Below, one piece after another: positions 18,707 through 27,452 of a DNA stretch of 64,000 nt; positions within the stretch are counted from its first letter, which is position 1, and each line of letters opens with the position of its first letter. The notes below the pieces were generated by a model. That model was not told the origin of the DNA, did not search any database, and saw only the letters and a program-made list of their open reading frames with translations. Source of the DNA: Sedimentisphaerales bacterium (GTDB taxonomy: Bacteria; Planctomycetota; Phycisphaerae; Sedimentisphaerales; SG8-4); contig JAFGJR010000147.1 of NCBI GenBank assembly GCA_016928975.1, forward strand, positions 1 through 64,000, given 5' to 3'. The translations under genes and the position numbers were made by a program.

Positions 18707-20674
18707 ATGGAATGGTTGACACCCTTGATCGGAGTATATGCGGCGGCTGTCGCTGTGCCGCTGCTGCTGCTGCTCTACTTCCTCAAGCTCAAGAGGCAGG
18801 AGACCATCGTCTCCAGTACGCTGTTGTGGAAGCGGGCCGTACAGGACCTCCAGGTCAACGCCCCATTCCAGCGGCTCAGACGCAACCTCCTTCTACTGCT
18901 TCAACTGCTGGCATTGGCAACCATCCTGCTGGCGCTGGCGGGTCCTGTGCTGGCGTGGAAAGGCGGGCCGGGAAGACGATACGTGCTGCTGATCGACCGT
19001 TCCGCCAGCATGAACGCGACCGATGTCAAGCCCAGCCGGCTGGACGAGGCGAAGAAGCAGGCAAAGACCTTCGTGGAGTCGATGCGGGGTGGGTCGCTCA
19101 TGTCCCTGAAGGAGAGGTCCGACAATGCGATGGTCGTCGCGTTCGACCGGCACGCCAAGGTGATGTGCAGCTTCACCTCCGACAAGCGTCAGCTTGCGCT
19201 GGCAATCGACACCATCGAGGCGGGCGACGGTGAGTCCCGCCTGGGCGAGGCCATCACCGTCGCTCGTGCGTTCGCTCAGTCGCCCGGCGCGGAGGGCAGT
19301 CTTCGTACCGCCGAGCAGTCGGCGCAGTTGGTGCTGTTCAGCGATGGGCGGATCGGCGATCTTGAGACGATCGTGGTCGCCACGGATGAGCTTGTGTTTC
19401 ACGGGATCGGGCAGTCGCCGGACAACGTTGCGATCACGGCCATGAACGCCCGCCGGTCGTACGAACAGCCCGAGCAGGCTGAGGTCTTTGCGTCGCTGGA
19501 GAACTACGGCGATGAGTCGGTCGAGCGGGACGTCCAACTCGGCATCAACGGCGACGTCTACGCCGTGCGATCCGTCCGGATTCCTGCCGGCGAGGTGGCA
19601 GAGGCCGATAAGCCTGCTAAACCAGGCAGGGCGGCCGTCGATTTCTCACTGTCCTTCGAATCGGCGGGGGTCCTGGAGGTACGTGTGCTGGGTAACGACG
19701 CCTTGTCCTGCGACAACGCGGCCTGGAGCGTCCTCGACCCGCCCAAGCGGCTGTCGGTCCTGCTGGTCACGAACGGCAACCCCGTGCTGGATCTGGCTCT
19801 GCGAGCCTGTCCGATCGCCAAGCTCGACCCGTGCTCGCCCGCCGGCTTTGACACGATGGATCTCGTGAGTTTCGCCGAGCGCCAGCCGTATGACGTGATC
19901 GTGCTGGACAATCATGTCCCGGCCAGACTGCCGCAGTGCCGGTATCTCGTATTCGGGGTGCCCCCCAAGGGCATCGATGTCAACTCCCCACGAGAGATGG
20001 AGAACCAGATCGTGGTCGATTGGCGGTCTCAGCATCCCGTTCTGCAATACGTGAACCTGACGAACCTCTTCACGGCCAGAAGCCGTGAGTTGAGACTACC
20101 TCGCGATGCAGATGTGCTCGCGGAGTTCAGCGAGTCGCCGGCGATGGCGGTGGTGCGGCGAAGCGGCAGCATCTACCTGTTGACCGCGTTCGACGTTTTG
20201 CAGAGCAACTGGGCATTCGAGCCAAGTTTTGTCCTGTTCTGTTATAACGCGATGGGCTTCCTGGGCGCGCAGGCCGGAGGCGGCGTGCATCGCGGACTCG
20301 AAGTCGGTGAGTCCATCACGATGGAAAATGTGCCAGCGGAGACGACGGTGACAGTCACTCGACCGGATGCTGGCAAGCTGGACTTGAGGCCCGACCCGGG
20401 CGGGTCAATTCGTTTTCCCGGTACGCAACGTGCGGGCGTCTACACCGTCGAGGTTCCGATGCAGCCGAAGCTGTTCTATGCGGTCAACCTGCTGGATGCC
20501 GAGGAAAGCCGGATCGAGCCGCAGAAGGAAGTCACTCTCTCCGGCGTGACGGTCTCGGCCGAGCAGGGGGCGGTCCAGCGGGCCAACGTACCGTTGTGGC
20601 CGGCTCTCGTCTTCGCGGCGCTGGTGCTTGCCTGCCTCGAATGGCTGGCATATAATCTGCGAGTTCGCATATAG
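18707..20674 (+). CDS. BatA-like membrane VWA protein
   Basis: 655 residues. The N-terminal double-transmembrane unit typical of BatA proteins is clear: 'LIGVYAAAVAVPLLLLLYFL', then 'KLKRQETIVSSTLLWKRAVQ', then 'LLLLLQLLALATILLALAGP'. A VWA domain begins 'VLLIDRSASMNATDVKPSR' (about 96-114) with intact DxSxS. The central region resembles a glutamine-amidotransferase-like fold ('YDVIVLDNHVPARLP'), and a last helix ('LWPALVFAALVLACLEWLAY') is at the C-terminus, so most of the protein faces outside the cytoplasm or lies between membrane spans. It starts 18 bases after the DUF58 gene. Function presumably tied to the MoxR ATPase. Confidence 0.85.
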   Translation: MEWLTPLIGVYAAAVAVPLLLLLYFLKLKRQETIVSSTLLWKRAVQDLQVNAPFQRLRRNLLLLLQLLALATILLALAGPVLAWKGGPGRRYVLLIDRSASMNATDVKPSRLDEAKKQAKTFVESMRGGSLMSLKERSDNAMVVAFDRHAKVMCSFTSDKRQLALAIDTIEAGDGESRLGEAITVARAFAQSPGAEGSLRTAEQSAQLVLFSDGRIGDLETIVVATDELVFHGIGQSPDNVAITAMNARRSYEQPEQAEVFASLENYGDESVERDVQLGINGDVYAVRSVRIPAGEVAEADKPAKPGRAAVDFSLSFESAGVLEVRVLGNDALSCDNAAWSVLDPPKRLSVLLVTNGNPVLDLALRACPIAKLDPCSPAGFDTMDLVSFAERQPYDVIVLDNHVPARLPQCRYLVFGVPPKGIDVNSPREMENQIVVDWRSQHPVLQYVNLTNLFTARSRELRLPRDADVLAEFSESPAMAVVRRSGSIYLLTAFDVLQSNWAFEPSFVLFCYNAMGFLGAQAGGGVHRGLEVGESITMENVPAETTVTVTRPDAGKLDLRPDPGGSIRFPGTQRAGVYTVEVPMQPKLFYAVNLLDAEESRIEPQKEVTLSGVTVSAEQGAVQRANVPLWPALVFAALVLACLEWLAYNLRVRI

Positions 20675-20731
20675 GTCCTACGGGTCGAACGGGACGTATA
20701 TAGGCATACGAATGAAGGCGGAGAGTCTCAG

Positions 20732-22897
20732 ATGCCGAGAATCCTGATTGTTTTTCTGCTTCTGATGGTGTCGGGGCGATGCGTGCAAGCGGGACGCGAC
20801 ATCGAGTTCAACGTCGATCTATTCTGCGGCTGGGACGGGTACTATCGGCCGATGGAGTGGACACCGACGGAGATCGGCATCAGCACGAACCTCACCGAGC
20901 CCTTCGAGGGCATCTTCACGCTCTCGGCCCAGCAGGACGGGCTCAACACGCTGAACATCATACACCCGATCGTGCTGACCCCGAACCAGCCGCTGGCCCT
21001 GCCGCTGGCCACAAAACTGGATTTCCATGTCGGCACATGCACGCTGACCATCCAGGACGGGCGACGCCGGACGCGGTGGGAGCAGAAGATTGACATGTGG
21101 GACTTCTCGGCGGCCAGTCGGCTGTTGACAGTCGTGCACGACCAGGACCTGCTTGTCGGCCTGGTTGGCCGGCCGCAGTTCGGCCTGCTGCAATTGAAGG
21201 AGGACACCGTTTGTATGTCCCCGCGCGGAGTCGGGGCCGTTTGCGTGGGGACCAAAGTGCCGCGAATGATGCCCTGGGACTGGACGGGGTTTGCCAGTCT
21301 GGACCTGCTGGTCCTGTACGATCCGGATTGGACGCTGCTGCGTGCTCAGCAAGTCAAGGCCGTCTGCGACTGGGTCTCGAATGGCGGCACGCTGCTTCTG
21401 GTCCTGGGTCAGCATCCCCTGCCGCAGGACAGCCCACTGGCGAGCCTGATTCCCTTCAAGGTAGGCGACCTGCGAACGTGTGAGATTGCCCCGGAGGTCT
21501 TGGGCCAGTGGGGCCTGGATGCCAGCCAGCCGGAGACTGTGCCCGCCTGGTCACTCTCGCCCAAAGCCGGCGCTGTGCTCTGGAACAGAGTCCAGGCATC
21601 GGACACTGGGGATCTATACGGGGCAGGCTACGCGGGCTTTGGGCGGGTGGCCGTGCTCGGGCTCGACCCATCGGGGCTAAGGACGGAGCAGACACAGCGC
21701 ACGGCGGAATTCTGGACGAGACAGATCACTACATGTCTCGACGCGCGGCCGGATGCGGCTTCGTCTTTGCCGACCCCCTATGGGAACCAGGCGGGAACCG
21801 GATGCCGGCGGACGATCATGCTCAAGGCGCTGGCACCCAGTGATACCAGCCAGCGACGCCTGGACGAGAATCGGATGCGCATCGGTATCGCCCAGGACGC
21901 GAGCAACCGGGTGATGGAGTACCTGTACCAACTTCGGCAGATGCGGCCTGTGAGTATTTGGTGGATCATTCTGACCCTCTCGGCCCTGGCCATCCTGCTC
22001 GGCCCTGTGGACTACCTCGTGCTCAAGCGGCTCGACAAGCTGCCCTACACCTGGCTTACCAGCACCGGCTGGATCCTGATCTTCACTGTGGGCGCCTACT
22101 ATGGCGTCCAGTACCTGCGCGGGGGCACCATGCAACTGAGAGCGGTCTCCGTGCTCGATGGCATCGCCGACAGCAACTGCGCCTGGGCCACGTACTATGC
22201 GGGTCTGTTTGCGCCTCGCAGCGACGACTATCGGCTCGAAGGTCTCAAGGCCGACCAATGGTGGGCAGGCATCTCGCCGAATCGGGAAGAAATCTGGGCC
22301 TATCGGCGTGAGGCGGCCATGCGGCAGATCTACTGTATCCAGCAGGACGGTGCAAACCTGCCTGTCTCCCTGCCCATTAACATCTGGACCGTTCAGTCAC
22401 TATTGGGGGAAGCGCCGCTGGACCACACGCCGTTTGTGGCAAAGGTGCACCGCAAGGAGCCCTGGGCCAGCGTGGAGATCACCAACCTGTCGGATAGTCC
22501 TATCACGAGCGGCTTCGTTCTCTCGGCCGATGCCTACGTCGATCTGGGCCCGGTTCCCGCTCGCTCCACGCAGACATTCGACGTGCGGACGCGTCCGTTC
22601 AATGCATGGGGTGACAGCGTACGTTCGGACGGTCGGCCCACGCGGATCCTCGGAACGCTGGTGGGGATCAGCACGCCCCGCTATCCGGGGAGCTTAGGCC
22701 AGGAGGCACAGAGCGCTTTTCTGGCCCAGGGTTGTCTGGCCCGCACGCTCGTCATGCACGACTACCTGAGACATGGCGCGGCCTTGGTCTGCGTCGCATT
22801 CGACCAGGCGCCGGCGCCGTTTGCCGTCAAGAACCGTTCCTATGACGTGAGCCACATACAATACGCCCGACTACTTGTTTTGGATCGTCCCCGATGA
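20732..22897 (+). CDS. secreted/membrane protein of the MoxR cluster, function unknown
   Basis: 721 residues with a signal peptide ('MPRILIVFLLLMVSGRCVQA'). The extracytoplasmic part contains 'YYRPMEWTPTEIGISTNL', a beta-rich opening, and then a Rossmann/GATase-like segment ('LDLLVLYDPDWTLLRAQQ', 'WVSNGGTLLLVLGQHPLP'). Two membrane spans lie near residues 410-430 ('ISIW'-like 'VSIWWIILTLSALAILLGP') and 440-460 ('STGWILIFTVGAYYGVQYL'), followed by a further extracytoplasmic domain. Similar proteins follow BatA genes in planctomycetes but I know of no characterised member. It is 57 bases after the BatA gene and 21 before the ABC ATPase, placing it at the junction of the two parts of the cluster. 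Confidence 0.7.
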   Translation: MPRILIVFLLLMVSGRCVQAGRDIEFNVDLFCGWDGYYRPMEWTPTEIGISTNLTEPFEGIFTLSAQQDGLNTLNIIHPIVLTPNQPLALPLATKLDFHVGTCTLTIQDGRRRTRWEQKIDMWDFSAASRLLTVVHDQDLLVGLVGRPQFGLLQLKEDTVCMSPRGVGAVCVGTKVPRMMPWDWTGFASLDLLVLYDPDWTLLRAQQVKAVCDWVSNGGTLLLVLGQHPLPQDSPLASLIPFKVGDLRTCEIAPEVLGQWGLDASQPETVPAWSLSPKAGAVLWNRVQASDTGDLYGAGYAGFGRVAVLGLDPSGLRTEQTQRTAEFWTRQITTCLDARPDAASSLPTPYGNQAGTGCRRTIMLKALAPSDTSQRRLDENRMRIGIAQDASNRVMEYLYQLRQMRPVSIWWIILTLSALAILLGPVDYLVLKRLDKLPYTWLTSTGWILIFTVGAYYGVQYLRGGTMQLRAVSVLDGIADSNCAWATYYAGLFAPRSDDYRLEGLKADQWWAGISPNREEIWAYRREAAMRQIYCIQQDGANLPVSLPINIWTVQSLLGEAPLDHTPFVAKVHRKEPWASVEITNLSDSPITSGFVLSADAYVDLGPVPARSTQTFDVRTRPFNAWGDSVRSDGRPTRILGTLVGISTPRYPGSLGQEAQSAFLAQGCLARTLVMHDYLRHGAALVCVAFDQAPAPFAVKNRSYDVSHIQYARLLVLDRPR

Positions 22898-22918
22898 AGC
22901 GAAGCGAGGGTATTGCTC

Positions 22919-23845
22919 ATGATTGAGACCAAGAAGCTGTGCAAGAGCTTCGGCAGCCTGGTGGCCGTGGATGACCTGGACCTGCACATCGATGCGGGCG
23001 ACATCTTTGGCTTCATCGGCCCCAACGGAGCCGGTAAGACCACGACGATGCGCATCCTGGTGACATTGCTGGAACCGACAAAGGGCGAGGCGTTCATTGA
23101 CGGGCTGAACGTCGCCAGGCACGGCAAAGACGTGCGCCGGCGCGTGGGCTATATGCCTGACTTCATGGGCGTTTACGACGATCTGAAGGTGTTCGAGTAT
23201 CTGGAGTTCTTCGCGGCCGCCTTTGGCATCGAGTACCGCAAGCGCGAATCCATCGTCGATGGTGTCCTGGAGCTGACGGATCTCGTGTCAAAGCGCAACG
23301 CCCCCGTGGACAGTCTGTCCCGCGGGATGCAGCAGCGCCTGGGTCTGGCTCGCGTCCTCATCCACGATCCCAAGGTCCTGATCCTGGACGAGCCGGCCAG
23401 CGGGCTCGACCCGCGAGCCCGGATCGAAATCCGCGAGTTGCTCCGCGAACTCAAGCGAATGGGCAAAACGATCATGATCTCCAGCCATATCCTCAGCGAG
23501 CTGGAGGAAATCTGCGACCGCATCGGGATTATCGAGCGGGGTCAGTTCGTGTTCAGCGGGACTCTGGAGGAGATCCGGCCGCGATTGGGCATCCACAGCA
23601 AGGTGCGAGTCAAGGTCGTCGGCGACGAGAGCCGAGCGGTGGAGCTGCTGGCCGCTCTGCCTCAGATTCAGCAGGTGGAAGTCATGGGTGACTACCTGTC
23701 CGTGACGTTCCGTGAGGGCGCCGCAAGCGACGGACTCATCGCTCGCACGCTGGTCAACGGCGGCGTGGACTTGGTGTACCTCCAGCCCGAGCAGCTCAAG
23801 CTTGACGAGGCGTTCCTCAAGCTCACCAAGGGAATCGTGCACTGA
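22919..23845 (+). CDS. ABC transporter ATP-binding protein
   Basis: 308 residues. Walker A 'GPNGAGKTTTMRIL' near residue 37, signature 'SLSRGMQQRLGLARVL' near 137, Walker B 'VLILDEPASGLDP' near 157, and switch His in 'ISSHILSELEEICDRIGII'. The C-terminal 80 residues form the extra domain common in ABC-2 (NatA/CcmA-type) ATPases. I use ATG 22919 (GAGGG about ten bases upstream) rather than TTG 22913. It is the only ATPase for the three permeases that follow, so they presumably share it. Confidence 0.93.
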   Translation: MIETKKLCKSFGSLVAVDDLDLHIDAGDIFGFIGPNGAGKTTTMRILVTLLEPTKGEAFIDGLNVARHGKDVRRRVGYMPDFMGVYDDLKVFEYLEFFAAAFGIEYRKRESIVDGVLELTDLVSKRNAPVDSLSRGMQQRLGLARVLIHDPKVLILDEPASGLDPRARIEIRELLRELKRMGKTIMISSHILSELEEICDRIGIIERGQFVFSGTLEEIRPRLGIHSKVRVKVVGDESRAVELLAALPQIQQVEVMGDYLSVTFREGAASDGLIARTLVNGGVDLVYLQPEQLKLDEAFLKLTKGIVH

Positions 23846-23848
23846 TGC

Positions 23849-25543
23849 GTGACAATGCAGGCTGGCTCGACATATCTCGGACTTGGGCCCCAGGTCCTCC
23901 GACGGCTGGCGGGGCCCGTTCTCGACAAGGAGTTGCGGGTGGCCAGTCGAAGGGTGCGGTACTACGCGCTGCGAATGCTGTATGCCATGGCAGTGACTGG
24001 CCTGATCATGGTGACGTGGAGTGTCACCATTCGAAGTGGCCCAGCCGTCCTTCTCGCCTCGCGGATGCCTGAGGTCGCCAAAACGGTGACGACCGCAGTC
24101 ACCTGGCTCCAGTTCTTCGCGGCCCAGGGTCTCGCCGTTGTTCTGCTCAGCTCTGCGATCGGCGAGGAGGTCCGCAAGGGGACACTCAGTGCCCTGATGA
24201 CGACCCCGATCTCCAGCTCTCAGATCGTCATCGGCAAGCTCCTTGGCCGCATGCTGCAAGTGCTGGTCCTGCTCGCGATGAGCCTGCCGGCGCTGGCCAT
24301 CCTTCGTCTGCTGGGTGGGGTGCCCTGGCGGTACGTCCTGGCTGGCGGTTGCATCACACTGACAACGGCCCTTCTTGCCGGCGCGCTGAGCCTGTGGCTA
24401 TCGAGCCACTGCCGGTATGGGAGCAAGACCATCTCCGCCGTCTTGGTGGTCGCCGCTGTTGTCTTCATCGTCCCGGAAGCTGCCCTGTCGTCGTTGGGTT
24501 CGTACCGAGCAGTCAATGTGGGAGCTTTCCTGCCGATTCTGGAAGTGATAAGCCCCTTCCGTGCCTTGTACGTGGCCACCATCGAGTTGTGGACCCCCCG
24601 TGCCGTTTCGACAGGCGCATACGCTCCCTGGATGTTGAATAGCCTGGTCATGATGGCTGTTGTGGTGATCCTGATGGTTTTGACGGCTCACCGGGTCCGT
24701 AGAGTGGCCACGGAAGGCGTGACCGGCAGCGGACGAAGCGGCAGGTCTGCCAGCCGGACAGTCAAACGCATCCTGTGCGGGATCGATACGAAGGTTGGTG
24801 CCGACGGTCCGGTCAGACACGTGAAGGGACCGCCGGTTGTGTGGAAGGAGACCTGCCGGGGTCTGCGGTACGGCTGGAGTCTTAGTGATATCGTGATCTG
24901 CGTCATTGCTCTGGCGGTGATCCTCATTCCCATCGTCGTTCTGGATATTGTCGGGTTGGAGCCGGTGGTCGGCGTGGGGTTGTTCGTCGCGTGGCTCCTG
25001 TCGGTCTTTGTGCTGTTTCGCCTGGCCGTGGAGTGCGCGGGCAACGTGCCGCGAGAGCGGGAGGCGCGGACCTGGCCGGTCCTTCTGACGACCCTGCTGG
25101 AGGACAAAGAGATCGTCTATGGCAAGGCGAAAGCATCGCTGCTTCGCAGCAGCCCTCTACTGATCACGCTGGTCGTGATCTATGCTCTGTCGCTCGTCGT
25201 CTTTCCGCGTGCCCAGACGCTGATGATAGCAGGTCTGGATCTGTCATCGCTGGCAGCGTCGGTCTTGCTTGTTGTTGGCATCGGCTCCTACTTTGGCGTC
25301 ACGATCAAGACCAGGGCGAGCGCCATTGTGGCGACGATCGCGGTCTGCCTGGCGATGAAGTACGCCGTCGGAGGCATGCTCTTTCCAATGGTTGCCGCGG
25401 TCGTGGCGGGGGCTGACACGGGCGGCAAGGCAACATGGTGGATCCTCTTGGCCGTGATGGTCGGTCTGGCTGCGATCCACGCGATCATTGGCGTCACGGC
25501 GATCCGGGTCGCCGCACAGCGGGTCAGGCACGACGTTTTCTGA
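23849..25543 (+). CDS. ABC-2 type permease, paralogue 1
   Basis: 564 residues with about twelve predicted membrane spans. The N-terminus carries 'GPVLDKELRVASRRVRYYAL', a motif repeated almost exactly in the next two genes. The first half has 'AIGEEVRKGTLSALMTTPIS' followed by 'VIGKLLGRMLQVLVLLAM'; the second half has a matching but diverged unit, 'ECAGNVPREREARTWPVLL' then 'EIVYGKAKASLLRSSPLL', so the protein looks like two fused ABC-2 half-permeases. Start GTG 23849 or ATG 23855; neither has a strong ribosome site, suggesting coupling to the ATPase gene three bases upstream. Confidence 0.85.
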   Translation: MTMQAGSTYLGLGPQVLRRLAGPVLDKELRVASRRVRYYALRMLYAMAVTGLIMVTWSVTIRSGPAVLLASRMPEVAKTVTTAVTWLQFFAAQGLAVVLLSSAIGEEVRKGTLSALMTTPISSSQIVIGKLLGRMLQVLVLLAMSLPALAILRLLGGVPWRYVLAGGCITLTTALLAGALSLWLSSHCRYGSKTISAVLVVAAVVFIVPEAALSSLGSYRAVNVGAFLPILEVISPFRALYVATIELWTPRAVSTGAYAPWMLNSLVMMAVVVILMVLTAHRVRRVATEGVTGSGRSGRSASRTVKRILCGIDTKVGADGPVRHVKGPPVVWKETCRGLRYGWSLSDIVICVIALAVILIPIVVLDIVGLEPVVGVGLFVAWLLSVFVLFRLAVECAGNVPREREARTWPVLLTTLLEDKEIVYGKAKASLLRSSPLLITLVVIYALSLVVFPRAQTLMIAGLDLSSLAASVLLVVGIGSYFGVTIKTRASAIVATIAVCLAMKYAVGGMLFPMVAAVVAGADTGGKATWWILLAVMVGLAAIHAIIGVTAIRVAAQRVRHDVF

Positions 25544-25559
25544 GGAGAGAGTGCCGAAT

Positions 25560-27386
25560 ATGACGGTACATTTGACGCAATCGGTGATCGATGCTATCCA
25601 GTCCGGCTGGCTGACGGGGCCGATCTTCGATAAGGAGCTCCGGGTGTCGAGTCGACGGCGGAGGAATTACGCCCTGCGGTTCGTCTATATCCTGGTGCTG
25701 ACGATTTTCGTCGCGACTGTCTGGTGGTCGGTGGTGAGAAACGAAGGCAGCGCGGTCATTCAGCGTTCGCGCATGCAAACGGCAGCCCAGCAGATCGTCG
25801 TGAGCATCTCGCTGTTTCAGTTCATCGCCATGCAGCTCCTGGCGATCATCATGCTCAGCGACTCGATCAGCGACGAGGTCGATCACCGCACGCTGGGGCT
25901 GCTGATGACCACGCCGATCAGCGGGCTGCAAATCGTGATGGGCAAGCTCCTGAGCAAGCTGCTGCAACTGGTCCTGCTGCTGGCGATCAGCCTGCCGGTC
26001 CTGGCGATCGTACGCATCTTCGGCGGTATCTCCTGGGACTATCTGCTGTCCAGTCTGTGTGTGACGCTGACTACCGCGATCTTCGCGGGCTCGCTGAGCC
26101 TGCTGTTCTCGGTCAGGAACCGATTCGCATACGGCGTGATCATCCGGACCCTTTTCACACTGGGCTGTTTCTACCTGGTCGTGCTGCCGCCTCTGCTCGG
26201 ACTGGCTGTGTCTTTCCTTCTGGGCAACTTCCGCATCCCCGGCCGGGTGCTGCGGAGCGTGTTTGTCAACTCTGTGCTTGTCAGCCTCAACCCCGCATCG
26301 AGCATAGTGGAACTCACTCGCCAGGTGTTCTCTCCTGGCGGGCCGTCACTGTTTTCCCTGCCGTTGCACTGTGCCCTGATGCTGGGCCTGTCCGCCACCA
26401 TTCTGATTTGGGCGGTGGCTCGCGTTCGCACGGTGGCCCTGCGCCAGGCCAGCGGACAACTCACGGGATGGGAGCCGGGCCGGCGAAGGCGCGGTGCCAA
26501 TATGCCATCAACTGCGAACGGTTCCGTCCGGAGGGTCCAGGGCCCGCCGGTGGCCTGGCGGGAGCTGCGAGCGCCGTTCATTCAGGGTATCGACAACAGG
26601 AACAGCCGTATCGGCCTGGCGGCCGCTGTGCTAGGTCTGCTTCTGACATATCTGGCGTCCGCGGCTCAGGGATTGCTCGATGAAGGTTTCACCCACGTCT
26701 CGTATGCTCTACTGTTCATCTTCCTGGGGTTGGCCTTCAACGTCGTCTTCGCGGCGACGCGGATTACGGCGGAAAAAGAGTCGCAGACCTGGTCGATCCT
26801 ACTGGTGTCCTCGTTGAGCGATTATGAGATCCTCATGGGCAAGGCCATCAGCGCGTTCCGGCGGTGCCTGCCAATCTGGGGTTTGCTCGCGGGACACATA
26901 GTGCTGTTTGTGCTCGCTGGATACATTCATCCGATAGCGGCCCTCCATCTGGGGATCGTGGTGACCTGGGTGACCTGCTTCGTCACGGGGGCGGGACTCT
27001 ACTTCAGTACCCGTTTTCGTCGCACGACGGCGGCCGTGGTAGCGAGTTCCTCGCTGATGCTCGGGTTGTGGGGGGCCGGGCCCGTCGTGGCGGGAGTACT
27101 GAGCATGGCCACCAAGAACGAACGCATATTCACGGACTTCATGTTGGCCAATCCGCTGGTGCAGACCGAGCAGATCATGGGCGGCGCAGCGGGCAGTCGC
27201 AACGCCAGCCTGTCGTTCTCCTCGCTCGAGTATGGTGGGGAGCACGTGATCTTCGACCAGACTCCCGGGATGTTCGGCTCTGACCGAATGACGGCCATCC
27301 TGTTGACCACGGCGGGTTTGTACATGCTTGCCGGCCTGCTGTTCTTCTGGCTCGCCAAGCGCCGGTTGCGGCAGAATGTCTTTTGA
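25560..27386 (+). CDS. ABC-2 type permease, paralogue 2
   Basis: 608 residues, about twelve membrane spans. It shares with its neighbours 'GPIFDKELRVSSRRRRNYAL' near residue 21, 'SISDEVDHRTLGLLMTTPIS' and 'IVMGKLLSKLLQLVLLLAIS' in the first half, and 'RITAEKESQTWSILLVSSLS' and 'EILMGKAISAFRRCLPIW' in the second. A polar linker with 'RRVQGPPVAWRELR' separates the halves. ATG 25560 follows GAGGAG. Cargo unknown. Confidence 0.85.
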   Translation: MTVHLTQSVIDAIQSGWLTGPIFDKELRVSSRRRRNYALRFVYILVLTIFVATVWWSVVRNEGSAVIQRSRMQTAAQQIVVSISLFQFIAMQLLAIIMLSDSISDEVDHRTLGLLMTTPISGLQIVMGKLLSKLLQLVLLLAISLPVLAIVRIFGGISWDYLLSSLCVTLTTAIFAGSLSLLFSVRNRFAYGVIIRTLFTLGCFYLVVLPPLLGLAVSFLLGNFRIPGRVLRSVFVNSVLVSLNPASSIVELTRQVFSPGGPSLFSLPLHCALMLGLSATILIWAVARVRTVALRQASGQLTGWEPGRRRRGANMPSTANGSVRRVQGPPVAWRELRAPFIQGIDNRNSRIGLAAAVLGLLLTYLASAAQGLLDEGFTHVSYALLFIFLGLAFNVVFAATRITAEKESQTWSILLVSSLSDYEILMGKAISAFRRCLPIWGLLAGHIVLFVLAGYIHPIAALHLGIVVTWVTCFVTGAGLYFSTRFRRTTAAVVASSSLMLGLWGAGPVVAGVLSMATKNERIFTDFMLANPLVQTEQIMGGAAGSRNASLSFSSLEYGGEHVIFDQTPGMFGSDRMTAILLTTAGLYMLAGLLFFWLAKRRLRQNVF

Positions 27387-27452
27387 TGCCCTTCTGGAAT
27401 TTGGGTATGCTATGCCCATGAAACAGAACTCGCGTGGAGACTGTTGAAACAT

